DNA of 29,906 bases from an uncultured Angelakisella sp. (GTDB taxonomy: Bacteria > Bacillota > Clostridia > Oscillospirales > Ruminococcaceae). Numbering within the stretch: position 1 is the stretch's first letter; every line of letters starts with the position of its first letter. Under the pieces are notes generated by a model. That model made no database searches, was not told where the DNA came from, and saw only the letters and a list, made by a program, of their open reading frames with translations. The stretch is from positions 1 to 29,906 of the forward strand of contig CAJUFK010000031.1 in the NCBI GenBank assembly GCA_910585535.1, in the 5' to 3' direction. The translations under genes and the position numbers were made by a program. Below, piece by piece: positions 22,167 to 29,169 of the stretch.

Positions 22167-23708
22167 TTATGTGGTCAGGTCCACCTCCGGGGCCTCCCCC
22201 ACAGGGGGATTCCCGGGCATTCCGGTGATGTTCAGGTTGCGGTTCACCTTGGCATCGTAGGTATCCGCCTTGATGACCTCGGTTAGATCGATGCCGGTGG
22301 TGGCCTTCATCGATTCGATAAGCCGGGTCATGACGGCGGGGACGTTGTCCGCAACAGTCCCCACGCCGGAGCTGTCGCCGCCAACAATGGTGATCTTGTC
22401 GATCTGGGCCAGAGGCTCGGCAATCTTGCCGGCAATGTCCGGCAGCACCTGGATGAGCATTTCCGCCATGGCGGCGTTGTTGTACTTCTGGTAGGCCTCC
22501 GCCTTTTTCTCCATGGCCTCCGCCTCGGCAAGGCCCTTGGCCCGGACGGCTTCGGCTTCGGCCAGACCCCTGGCCTGGATGGTGGTGGCCTCGGCCTCAC
22601 CCTTGGCCCGGATACCGGCGGCCTCCTGCTCCTGCATAAAGCGCATGGCCTTGGCCTCGGCGTTGCGCTTGGCCAGCAGGCCGGCGGCCTCCTGTTCGCT
22701 GACAAACAGCTGGGCCTGGGCCTCCTTCTCCGCCTTGTACTGCTCGGCCTCCGCCTGCTTCTGGCGGCGGTACAGCTCGGCGTCGGCGGTCTTGCGGATC
22801 TCGGCGGAAAGGGCCTGCTCCCGGACCTCGGCTTCCTTGCGCTTCAGCTCCACCTCCCGCTCCTGCCGGGCGATGTCGGCGTTGGCGGTGGCCACCTCGA
22901 TGGTCTTTCTCTGCTCCTGCTCCTGGATGGAGTAGGCGGCGTCGGCTTCGGCCCGTTTGGTGTCCTCCAGCTTTTTCAGTTCCGCCCGCTGGATGTCCAG
23001 CTCGTTCTTTTTGATGGCGATCTCCCGGTCGGCGTCCACCCGGGCCTCGTTGGCCTGGCGGTCGGCCTCGGCCTTGGCCACGGCGATCTCCTTGTCCGCC
23101 TCCGCCTTGGCGATGGCGGCCTTCTTTTTGATCTGGCTGATGTTGTCGATACCCAGGTCGTCAATGACCCCGTTTTCATCCGAGAAGTTCTGGACGTTAA
23201 AGCTGACAATGTCCAGTCCCATGGCGGCAAGGTCCGGCTCGGCGTTTTCCTTTACCAGTTCGGCGAACTTCTGCCGGTCGCTGACCATCTCCTCCAGCTT
23301 CATTTTGCCCACAATCTCACGCATATTGCCTTCCAGAACCTCCTGGGCAACCGAACGGACGTAATCGGTCTTTTGGTTGAGGAAGTTTTGGGCGGCCAGG
23401 GCCAGCTTCTCCGGGGAGGCGCTGATCTTGACGTTGACGGCGGCGTCCACCCGGATGTTGATGTAGTCGGCGGTGGGCACGGCGTTGGAGGTTTTTACGT
23501 CCACCGGAATGAGTTTGAGGCTCACCACATCCAGCCGCTCCAGGAAGGGGATCTTGATAACCGCCTTACCGATGACGGTGCGCCGCCGCAGGCCGGAGAC
23601 GATAAAGGCGGTATCCGGCGGGGCTTTTTTGTAGCCGCTGGCCAGCAGTGCAAAAACTGCGACGACGGCCAGAACAGGGACGAGAACCGGGAAGATCAGA
23701 TCAAACAT
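22167..23708 (-). CDS. floT: Flotillin-like SPFH membrane scaffold protein
   Basis: A 513-residue flotillin. An N-terminal membrane segment (about 4-24) is followed by an SPFH/band-7 domain (about 30-190: DTAFIVSGLRRRTVIGKA, VDVKTSNAVPTADYINIRVDAAVNVKIS, ENAEPDLAAMGLDIVSFNVQN) and a long Glu/Ala-rich coiled coil (about 195-410) with repeated AEADREIA and RAKGEAEA-type units. A C-terminal glycine-rich tail ends in VDLTT. Flotillins form oligomers that organise functional membrane microdomains and affect fluidity, secretion and signalling. Length and domain order match Bacillus FloT. ATG behind GGAGG. Confidence 0.93.
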   Translation of the reverse strand: MFDLIFPVLVPVLAVVAVFALLASGYKKAPPDTAFIVSGLRRRTVIGKAVIKIPFLERLDVVSLKLIPVDVKTSNAVPTADYINIRVDAAVNVKISASPEKLALAAQNFLNQKTDYVRSVAQEVLEGNMREIVGKMKLEEMVSDRQKFAELVKENAEPDLAAMGLDIVSFNVQNFSDENGVIDDLGIDNISQIKKKAAIAKAEADKEIAVAKAEADRQANEARVDADREIAIKKNELDIQRAELKKLEDTKRAEADAAYSIQEQEQRKTIEVATANADIARQEREVELKRKEAEVREQALSAEIRKTADAELYRRQKQAEAEQYKAEKEAQAQLFVSEQEAAGLLAKRNAEAKAMRFMQEQEAAGIRAKGEAEATTIQARGLAEAEAVRAKGLAEAEAMEKKAEAYQKYNNAAMAEMLIQVLPDIAGKIAEPLAQIDKITIVGGDSSGVGTVADNVPAVMTRLIESMKATTGIDLTEVIKADTYDAKVNRNLNITGMPGNPPVGEAPEVDLTT

Positions 23709-23775
23709 GGTGTTTCCTCCTCTTCAATGTATACTTTTCCAAGCCGTGGGGGATGGACTCCTTCCACCAGCCCGG

Positions 23776-25071
23776 TCAGCCAAAGTGAAGCTTGCTGACC
23801 CCCTTGCCCCGGGTGGTGATTCCCCGGGCGCACCGGGCCGCGTTCTCCAGGACCGGCGCAAGATCAAAGACCAGCTGCCCGTCCCGCTTCCGGAACTCCC
23901 CCGCCACCATGACGTGACGGATGTTCCGGCTGTCGGCACTGTAGAGGATGGCCGCCAGGGGATTGTACAGCGGCGCGGTATGGGGCGTATCCAGATCCCA
24001 AAAGACCAGGTCCGCCGCCGCCCCGGGGGTGAGGCTCCCGGAGCCGAAGCTCAAAGCCCGGTGCCCCCGAAGCATCACCTGCCACACCTCCCGAAGCGGA
24101 TAGTCCTCCGCCTGGTCCCCCAGCTTGCCCAGCAGGGCGAAAAGCCGGGCCTGCTCCAGGGGGTCCACCGTGTTGGAGCTGGCCGCCCCGTCGGTGCCGA
24201 TGCAAAGGTTCACCTTCCGCCAGTAGTCCCAGACAGGTCCTTTTCCCGCCCCAAGCTTCATATAGGTTTTGGGACAAAGGGCGATGTAGGTGTCCTCCCC
24301 CAGAAGGGCCAGGTCGCTTTCCTCGATCCACAGGCCGTGGGCCACGATGCAGGGCACCGTAAAGCACCCGGCCTCCGCCGCGACCTGGAAGGGGGTCTTG
24401 CCATGCTGCTTCCGGCTCTCCTCCACCTGGGCGGCGGTCTCCGAGACGTGGAGGTGCAGGCCGCCCCCCTTCTCTTTGGCGGCCCGGGCCAGGGTCTCCA
24501 GGGCCTGGGTGGAGCAGATATAGGGGGAGTGGGGTCCGAAGCGGATCTTTACCATGGGGTCGTCCCGGTACTGGTCCATGAGGTCGGAGACTGCCTGCAT
24601 TTCCGGCGCCGGGTCGCCGTCAAAGGCGAAGACGGTTCCGGCGATGTCCGCCCGGATGCCGCTTTCCTTAGCCGCCCGGGCGATTTGCTCCCCGTGGAAG
24701 TAGTGGTCGGCAAAGGCGGTGACCCCGTGGTCCAGCATTTCGGCGCAGCAGAGGCGGGATCCCCAGTAGATGTCCTCCTCCTGGATCTTGCTTTCATAGG
24801 GCCAGATCTCCCGGTTGAACCAGTCGTTGGCGTTGACGTCCTCGGCCAGGCCCCGGAGGATGTGCATAGGGGAGTGGGCATGGAGGACGGTGAGGCCGGG
24901 GCTGACAAAGAGGCCGCCGCAGTCCAGCGTTTCCCCGGCTTCGCCCTCCGGGAGGGAGAGGCCCTTACCCCGGGCGGCGATGGCGCCTTCCCGGATGAGG
25001 AGGTCTTCTCCGGTGGAGATGGTTCCGGTTTCGTCGATGAGGTTACAATTTTTCAGCAGAACAGCAGGCAT
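23776..25071 (-). CDS. Amidohydrolase, SAH/MTA-deaminase type
   Basis: A 431-residue metal-dependent deaminase. Metal and active-site residues are in place: His64-x-His66 (HAHSPMH), Glu/His in LHLHVSETAAQ (His208, Glu211), His245 (CIVAHGLWI) and Asp294 (IGTDGAASSN). The GPHSPYICS loop and the DWFNREIWPYE segment match 5-methylthioadenosine/S-adenosylhomocysteine deaminases, which convert SAH to S-inosylhomocysteine, but related guanine, TRZ/ATZ or 8-oxoguanine-type deaminases cannot be excluded. ATG at 25071 follows AAAGGAG; an earlier ATG adds 14 residues without a ribosome site. First gene of the operon with floT and the YihY gene. Confidence 0.85.
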   Translation of the reverse strand: MPAVLLKNCNLIDETGTISTGEDLLIREGAIAARGKGLSLPEGEAGETLDCGGLFVSPGLTVLHAHSPMHILRGLAEDVNANDWFNREIWPYESKIQEEDIYWGSRLCCAEMLDHGVTAFADHYFHGEQIARAAKESGIRADIAGTVFAFDGDPAPEMQAVSDLMDQYRDDPMVKIRFGPHSPYICSTQALETLARAAKEKGGGLHLHVSETAAQVEESRKQHGKTPFQVAAEAGCFTVPCIVAHGLWIEESDLALLGEDTYIALCPKTYMKLGAGKGPVWDYWRKVNLCIGTDGAASSNTVDPLEQARLFALLGKLGDQAEDYPLREVWQVMLRGHRALSFGSGSLTPGAAADLVFWDLDTPHTAPLYNPLAAILYSADSRNIRHVMVAGEFRKRDGQLVFDLAPVLENAARCARGITTRGKGVSKLHFG

Positions 25072-25101
25072 AACAGGGCTCCTTTCTATCGATCTTTTCC
25101 C

Positions 25102-25130
25102 AGTATAACACATCCCGCCCCCGCCCGCAA
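25102..25130 (-). promoter_or_regulatory. Promoter of the amidohydrolase operon, abutting the repeat
   Basis: On the minus strand TTGCGG (25125-25130), 17 bases, TATACT (25102-25107). The -35 ends four bases before the first hairpin of repeat copy 3. Confidence 0.6.
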
Positions 25131-25346
25131 GCGGCGGGCTAGCGCCCGCAGGCGGACCCTCCCCGGTGGGCTAGCGCCCACACGCGGACCCTCCCCGCCG
25201 CTCCGCGGCTAAGGGTTGTACGCTGGCTTAGGTTGTGCCTGGAGTCGGATGTAGCAGAAGGCGGGAGGTAGTAACACCCCTTGCCAGGTTGCAAAAGGCG
25301 ATTTTGCGCTTCGGACGAAACGCCGTTTAGACTCCAGGCAGGACCC
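25131..25346 (+). repeat. Dispersed intergenic repeat, copy 3
   Basis: Same orientation as copy 2. It has two hairpin modules, GCGGGC-TAGC-GCCCGC (25134-25149) and GTGGGC-TAGC-GCCCAC (25166-25181), each followed by GCGGACCCTCCCC, then the core GCCGCTCCGCGGC, AAGGGTTGTACG, TGCCTGGAGTCGG and GCGGGAGGTAG. An 11-base piece, TGCCTGGAGTC (25236-25246), reappears as its complement GACTCCAGGCA at 25330-25340, allowing a large fold-back. It runs directly into the hairpin array. Confidence 0.82.
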
Positions 25347-25736
25347 ACGATAACGACTGCGTAACGAAGGGTCTAAAAGTTTCGCTCAAGCCTTTTCAAA
25401 GGCTTGCAGGTCCAGGGCGGCGCCCTGGTCGCCCTCCGCAGAGGGCGAAACACCTTTCGCATCTTTCCGGAGGGCGCATTTCTGCGCCCGCAGGCGCGTC
25501 TCGGAGCGCAACCGCCGTAGGCGGCTCTTAGCGCGGAGAGGCTTTGCTTACTTTCTTTTTGCGATAGAAAAAGAAAGTTGACCGTAGGTCACGGTCCCGA
25601 AGGGATCGAGGCTAACGCCTTGTAATCGAGTACCCCGCAAATACACCCCGGTGGGGTGTTTTGCGCGGACGGCAGCAATCTCGGCGGGTCCCGAAGGAAG
25701 TCCCGCCGACCCTCTAAAGGCCGCCGCCAGGCGGCC
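25291..25736. other. Dense stem-loop array, candidate structured RNA or repeat
   Basis: About 450 bases without a plausible gene contain at least eleven short perfect stems: GCAAAA/TTTTGC (25291-25307), CAAGCCTT/AAGGCTTG (25387-25406), CCAGGGC/GCCCTGG (25412-25428), GCCCTC/GAGGGC (25431-25446), GGGCGCA/TGCGCCC (25472-25489), CCGCC/GGCGG (25512-25524), ACTTTCTTTTT/AAAAAGAAAGT (25550-25578), GACCGT/ACGGTC (25580-25596), ACACCCC/GGGGTGT (25643-25659), TCGGCGGG/CCCGCCGA (25681-25708) and GGCCGCC/GGCGGCC (25719-25736). GTTTC (25379-25383) pairs with GAAAC (25447-25451), closing a junction around three of them. Longer pairing TTTAGAC/GTCTAAA (25326-25332, 25371-25377) is also possible. A structured non-coding RNA or a composite dispersed element fits; I recognise no Rfam family. 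Confidence 0.6.
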
Positions 25737-25797
25737 CTAAAAACGCCGCTTGCCAATTAGACGCAACCCCACTCCACTCCCCACCCACTCCCGCAGG

Positions 25798-25826
25798 TTG
25801 CATCCGAAGGAAAAACATGGTATAGT
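25798..25826 (+). promoter_or_regulatory. Promoter of the DUF3137-ParB-like-phosphoesterase operon
   Basis: TTGCAT (25798-25803), 17 bases, TATAGT (25821-25826); start codon 39 bases downstream. Confidence 0.7.
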
Positions 25827-25865
25827 AGGGTGTAACAAAAACCAAGGCGGAAAGGAGCCTGTTCC

Positions 25866-26747
25866 ATGGATGTTTCAACTCTGCTGCAAGAGGTGGAGGC
25901 AAAGCGGCAGAATGCCTGGCGCAGCTACCTTTTCTGCGGCCTAATGGGAATCGCCCCCGTGGCCATGTTCCTGTTGCAAAAGACCTCCGCCGCCCTTGTC
26001 CTTTCAGCCCTTTGGATCTTCTACTACCTCCTGTTGACGCGGCCTGACCGGAAAAAGTACGCCGCCGCCTTTCTTCGGGGAAATCTGCTGGCCTCCCTCT
26101 CCTCTTTGTTGGAGGGGGTGGCTTATCACGGCAAAACCGGCCTTCCCCGGGAGGAACTTCTGGCCGAAAAGCTTCTTCCCATCCGGGAGGGAAACAGCTT
26201 TATGACCTTCCACTGCACCTCCGGGACCAGCCGGAGGCTGGAAGTCACCCTTTCCGACGTTTCCTTCCAGCTGGACGCCCCGGATGAGAAGGGCCGCCCC
26301 CAGTTTTTCAGCGGCTGCTGGGTCCAGATCAAACTGGACCGCCCCACCGGCCTGCGCCTGCGGCTGGTCACCGCTGACCTGGCCGCCCCCAGTCTGCTCA
26401 CCCCCTGGTTTGGGGAAAAGGCAGGGCTCTCTCCCCTCTCCCTGGAGCCTCACCGGGCAGCCCGGGTTTTCACCGCCTGGGGAGAGAAAAACAGCCCCGG
26501 CCTTACCCAGTCGGCCCTGGGCCATCTTATGGACCTGCGGGAAAAGAAGGACCTCCCCCTGGCCATGGGCCTGGAGGAGGACCACCTTGCCGTCTTTTTC
26601 CCCCGTCGGTTCCTCTCCGCTGGAGAGCCCTCCCTGCGGGCCCCTGTCACCGAGGCCGCTTTGCTCCGTTCCCCCCTGCCGGAACTGGAGGAGCTGCTGA
26701 AGACCGCCGTCGCCTGCGCCCGGGCCGCAGCCCCGGAATCTGTTTAG
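25866..26747 (+). CDS. DUF3137-like membrane protein
   Basis: A 293-residue protein. After a short cytoplasmic start, two membrane helices (about 20-38 and 42-58) are followed by a basic turn (RPDRKKY) and a soluble domain of some 230 residues. The segment YHGKTGLPREELLAEKLLP, VTLSDVSFQLDAPDEKGRPQFFSG and CWVQIKLDRP has the look of DUF3137 proteins (bacterial, unknown function); this is recognition by eye. ATG behind AAAGGAG. First gene of a three-gene operon, 17 bases before the next. Confidence 0.6.
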   Translation: MDVSTLLQEVEAKRQNAWRSYLFCGLMGIAPVAMFLLQKTSAALVLSALWIFYYLLLTRPDRKKYAAAFLRGNLLASLSSLLEGVAYHGKTGLPREELLAEKLLPIREGNSFMTFHCTSGTSRRLEVTLSDVSFQLDAPDEKGRPQFFSGCWVQIKLDRPTGLRLRLVTADLAAPSLLTPWFGEKAGLSPLSLEPHRAARVFTAWGEKNSPGLTQSALGHLMDLREKKDLPLAMGLEEDHLAVFFPRRFLSAGEPSLRAPVTEAALLRSPLPELEELLKTAVACARAAAPESV

Positions 26748-26764
26748 AAGGACCGGTAACCATC

Positions 26765-27709
26765 ATGTCTTACGCTTCCTTGGAATACGAAAAGGCCCTT
26801 GCCCTGGGCCAGAAGGAATACAAAGCCTGTCAGGCCAAAGGCCTCCCCCTCTATCCCCCGGTTCTGGACGAAGTGCTGACCGGGGTGGACACCCGGGGAG
26901 AGGTCGAACTGGGCCTGGTGGATGTCCCCATCCATCTTATCACCGGGACCCGGTCTGCCGGGCGGCAGCGGGCCTTTTCCCCCAGCTTCTACCCCCTGCT
27001 GGGGGCCGACACCGAGCTGGCCGCCAAGTGGACCGCCCTTTGCAGCGCGCACCTCAGCGAAGGGATCAACGAGCCCATCAAGGTTTACGAATATCTCCAC
27101 GACTTTTATGTCCAGGAGGGACATAAACGGGTCAGCGTCCTGCGGTATTTCGGGGCGATCACCATTCCCGCCATGGTCACCCGTATCCTGCCCCCTGATG
27201 ACGGCAGTCTTACCAGCCGCATCTACCAGGAGTATCTGGATTTTTATCATCTCACCGGCATAAACTACCTCTGGTTCACCGAGACGGGCCGCTTCGCCCG
27301 CCTCCAGTCCCTGTTGGGCAAGGGGCCAAAGGAGCCCTGGACTCGGGAGGAGCTGCAGGATCTCTTCCTGGTCTACCACCGCTTCCTGGAGGTGTACGAC
27401 GCCAAAAGCGCCCGGGAACTTCTTGCCAGGAAGGTCACTGCCGGGGATGCTTTGGTAATGCTTATCACCATCTGCGGATACTCCCTTCTTCGGGACTGCA
27501 CCGGGCCGGAGCTTAAGACCACCCTAGCCCGCCTCCGGGCCGAGCTGATGGTCATTGCCCAGATCCCCCGCCCCCAGCCTCCGGTAAAGAAGCTGCTCCA
27601 GACGGTGACCAAAGCCATGACCGGCACCACCGGGGCGGCAGCGGAGATGCTTACGGAACAGACAGGGGAAGCCGGAGAGGAAGCGGAGCAGACCGTTTCC
27701 GCAAGATAA
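26765..27709 (+). CDS. ParB-like-domain protein of unknown role
   Basis: A 314-residue soluble protein. Residues 100-142 (EPIKVYEYLHDFYVQEGHKR, then VSVLRYFGAITIPAMVTRILP) have the ParB/Srx N-terminal pattern in which a GHKR/GxxR-type box follows a short strand. I recall similar segments preceding periplasmic-binding (BMP-like) domains in clostridial regulators; here no such domain follows. The part up to about 245 is helical, and the last 50 residues are low-complexity (TGTTGAAAEMLTEQTGEAGEE). No helix-turn-helix is obvious, so DNA binding is not assured; some ParB-fold proteins are nucleotide hydrolases. It ends 15 bases before the phosphoesterase start. Confidence 0.6.
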   Translation: MSYASLEYEKALALGQKEYKACQAKGLPLYPPVLDEVLTGVDTRGEVELGLVDVPIHLITGTRSAGRQRAFSPSFYPLLGADTELAAKWTALCSAHLSEGINEPIKVYEYLHDFYVQEGHKRVSVLRYFGAITIPAMVTRILPPDDGSLTSRIYQEYLDFYHLTGINYLWFTETGRFARLQSLLGKGPKEPWTREELQDLFLVYHRFLEVYDAKSARELLARKVTAGDALVMLITICGYSLLRDCTGPELKTTLARLRAELMVIAQIPRPQPPVKKLLQTVTKAMTGTTGAAAEMLTEQTGEAGEEAEQTVSAR

Positions 27710-27724
27710 AAGGGGGGAATGGCC

Positions 27725-28318
27725 ATGAGGATTCTGGTGATCTCTGACGAGGAGTCCCCGGCGCTGTGGGACCATTTCGACCGGCGGCGGCTGGAAGGGG
27801 TAGACCTTATCCTCTCCTGTGGGGATCTGGACCCGGAATACCTTTCCTTCCTGGTGACCTTCTGCCACGCCCCGCTCCTTTATGTCCACGGCAACCACGA
27901 CGATAAATACCAAAAGACCCCCCCGGGGGGCTGCATCTGTGTGGAAAACCGGATCCACGTCTGCAAGGGCCTGCGGATCCTGGGCCTGGGAGGCTCCATG
28001 CGGTACAAGCAGCGGGGGGAGCATCAATACACCCAGGGCCAGATGAACCGCCGGGTGCTGAAAATGACCATCCCCCTGCTGCGGCACAAGGGCTTCGACA
28101 TCCTCCTCACCCACGCCCCGGCCTACAACCTCAACGACGGGGACGACCTTGCCCACACCGGCTTTGAGGTCTTCCGCTCCCTCATGGACCGGTACAAGCC
28201 CCGGTACTTTGTCCACGGCCATGTCCACCTCACCTACAACCCGGATCTCCCCCGGCGGTGTACTTACGGGGAGACCCAGGTCATCAACGGCTTTGGTACC
28301 TACTACTTCGACTATTGA
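27725..28318 (+). CDS. Metallophosphoesterase with altered motif I
   Basis: A 197-residue calcineurin-like phosphoesterase. Motifs II-V are present: SCGDLDPEY (Asp34), GNHDD (Asn57-His58), LTHAP (His130) and HGHVH (164-168). Motif I, normally D-x-H, reads SDEES here (Asp8-Glu9-Glu10), so the usual metal-binding histidine is replaced by Glu10. Activity could be retained with a different metal preference or lost. The start at 27725 has AGGGGGG seven bases upstream; an ATG two codons earlier is too close to it. The substrate is unknown; the co-transcribed ParB-like protein suggests a nucleotide or RNA link, an inference only. Confidence 0.82.
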   Translation: MRILVISDEESPALWDHFDRRRLEGVDLILSCGDLDPEYLSFLVTFCHAPLLYVHGNHDDKYQKTPPGGCICVENRIHVCKGLRILGLGGSMRYKQRGEHQYTQGQMNRRVLKMTIPLLRHKGFDILLTHAPAYNLNDGDDLAHTGFEVFRSLMDRYKPRYFVHGHVHLTYNPDLPRRCTYGETQVINGFGTYYFDY

Positions 28319-28368
28319 TCCTTTCCCTGGCGGCGCAGCAGGAAGTTAAAAATAATTCACCTTTTCTC

Positions 28369-28397
28369 TTGACAAAGCCTGTCTTGAGTGATATATT
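28369..28397 (+). promoter_or_regulatory. Promoter of the membrane protein-XRE operon
   Basis: Consensus TTGACA (28369-28374), 17 bases, TATATT (28392-28397). The -10 lies inside the left half of the dyad described next, so a bound repressor would block it. Confidence 0.8.
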
Positions 28398-28427
28398 TAT
28401 AACACAATGGAGTTAAAAATATATCAC
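28388..28427 (+). promoter_or_regulatory. Long dyad, probable operator
   Basis: GTGATATATTT (28388-28398) and AAATATATCAC (28417-28427) are perfect inverted copies 18 bases apart, one over the -10 box and one after the start site. Probably an operator, most simply for the XRE regulator encoded in the operon; a 5' stem in the mRNA is the alternative. Confidence 0.65.
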
Positions 28428-28442
28428 TTGGAGGAATGTAAG

Positions 28443-28847
28443 ATGAAGTCGAAGGTTACATTAAAGGAACTGGTTGGGACAAAAATCATTTATGCGGTCC
28501 TTCTTGTCTGCTACTATTGGATGTGGGCAAGGCGGGATTGGCATGATTATTATACGACGATCCAAAACATGGTCGCCATCTTTACCATAGTCTTTTTCGC
28601 TTTGCAGGCAAGCCGGATTCATAAGTACAGCAAAGAGGAAAAGGACGAGCTGGCGATCCAAAACCTGCGTCGGGTGGATGCCATCGGCCTGAAGCTGATG
28701 GTTGCCGCCGCTGTGGTTATTGCCTTTTCCTGCGCCGTCACCCTGATGGATGGAAGGATGGCAGGTTACGCGCTGGTCGGCACGATTTTTATACTAACGA
28801 TAATACGATTCATCCTGTTTTGTGTGATGGACAGTAAGGGAGTCTAA
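28443..28847 (+). CDS. Small membrane protein (DUF2178-like) partner of XRE gene
   Basis: A 134-residue membrane protein with about four helices: 12-25, 41-57, 86-103 and 109-128. A basic/charged loop (RIHKYSKEEKDELAIQNLRRVDA) lies between the second and third. Size, topology and the XRE gene immediately downstream match the DUF2178-like membrane protein plus regulator pairs common in Firmicutes, whose role is not established. The ATG at 28443 is preceded by GGAGG; an earlier ATG adds 12 residues without such a site. AT-richer than its neighbours. Confidence 0.72.
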   Translation: MKSKVTLKELVGTKIIYAVLLVCYYWMWARRDWHDYYTTIQNMVAIFTIVFFALQASRIHKYSKEEKDELAIQNLRRVDAIGLKLMVAAAVVIAFSCAVTLMDGRMAGYALVGTIFILTIIRFILFCVMDSKGV

Positions 28848-28848
28848 T

Positions 28849-29052
28849 GTGGTTCTTAAAACGAAGATCAAGGAATACCGGGAAAAAGCTGGGCTGAAGC
28901 AAAGCGAATTGGCAGAGCTGGTACACGCCAGACGGGAAACCATTGTACATCTGGAAAACGGAAGGTATAATCCATCGCTGAAACTGGCGATGGATATTGC
29001 CAAGGTCTTTTCGGTGACGGTGGAAGAGCTGTTTGAATTTGCAGAAAGCTGA
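28849..29052 (+). CDS. XRE-family small regulator
   Basis: A 67-residue single-domain helix-turn-helix protein: IKEYREKAGLKQSELAELV, HARRETIVHLENGRYNPSL and KLAMDIAKVFSVTVEELFEF are the classic Cro/CI five-helix pattern. GTG start one base after the previous stop (TAATGTG) with AAGGGAG six bases upstream, so it is coupled to the membrane protein gene. It probably represses its own operon through the dyad at 28388-28427. A near-perfect terminator follows. Confidence 0.9.
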   Translation: MVLKTKIKEYREKAGLKQSELAELVHARRETIVHLENGRYNPSLKLAMDIAKVFSVTVEELFEFAES

Positions 29053-29080
29053 TTCCCCAGACCGAGAATCTTCGGATCAC

Positions 29081-29127
29081 AAAGAACGAGAGGGCGTCTC
29101 CCATTGGGAGATGCCCTCTCGTTCTTT
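29081..29127. terminator. Bidirectional terminator between XRE gene and galT
   Basis: AAAGAACGAGAGGGCGTCTC (29081-29100) and its complement (29108-29127, one G-U pair) form a stem of about 21 bp with a short loop. TTCTTT ends the plus-strand arm and TTCTTTG the minus-strand arm. It lies between two converging genes. Confidence 0.8.
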
Positions 29128-29169
29128 CCAAGACCGGCGCGCCATCCGCTTCCGCAGTGTTCCGATCCC

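Noticed and set aside
23707..25212. 501-residue plus-strand frame over the amidohydrolase
   Set aside because: Mirror frame of a gene with all catalytic motifs on the minus strand.
25131..25740. CRISPR array
   Set aside because: Repeat units differ in sequence and spacing, spacers are not regular, and no cas genes are present.
25072..25865. tRNA or other standard RNA gene within the hairpin array
   Set aside because: Although one region could fold as a four-way junction, no tRNA arm lengths, TTCGA-type T-loop or CCA end were found.
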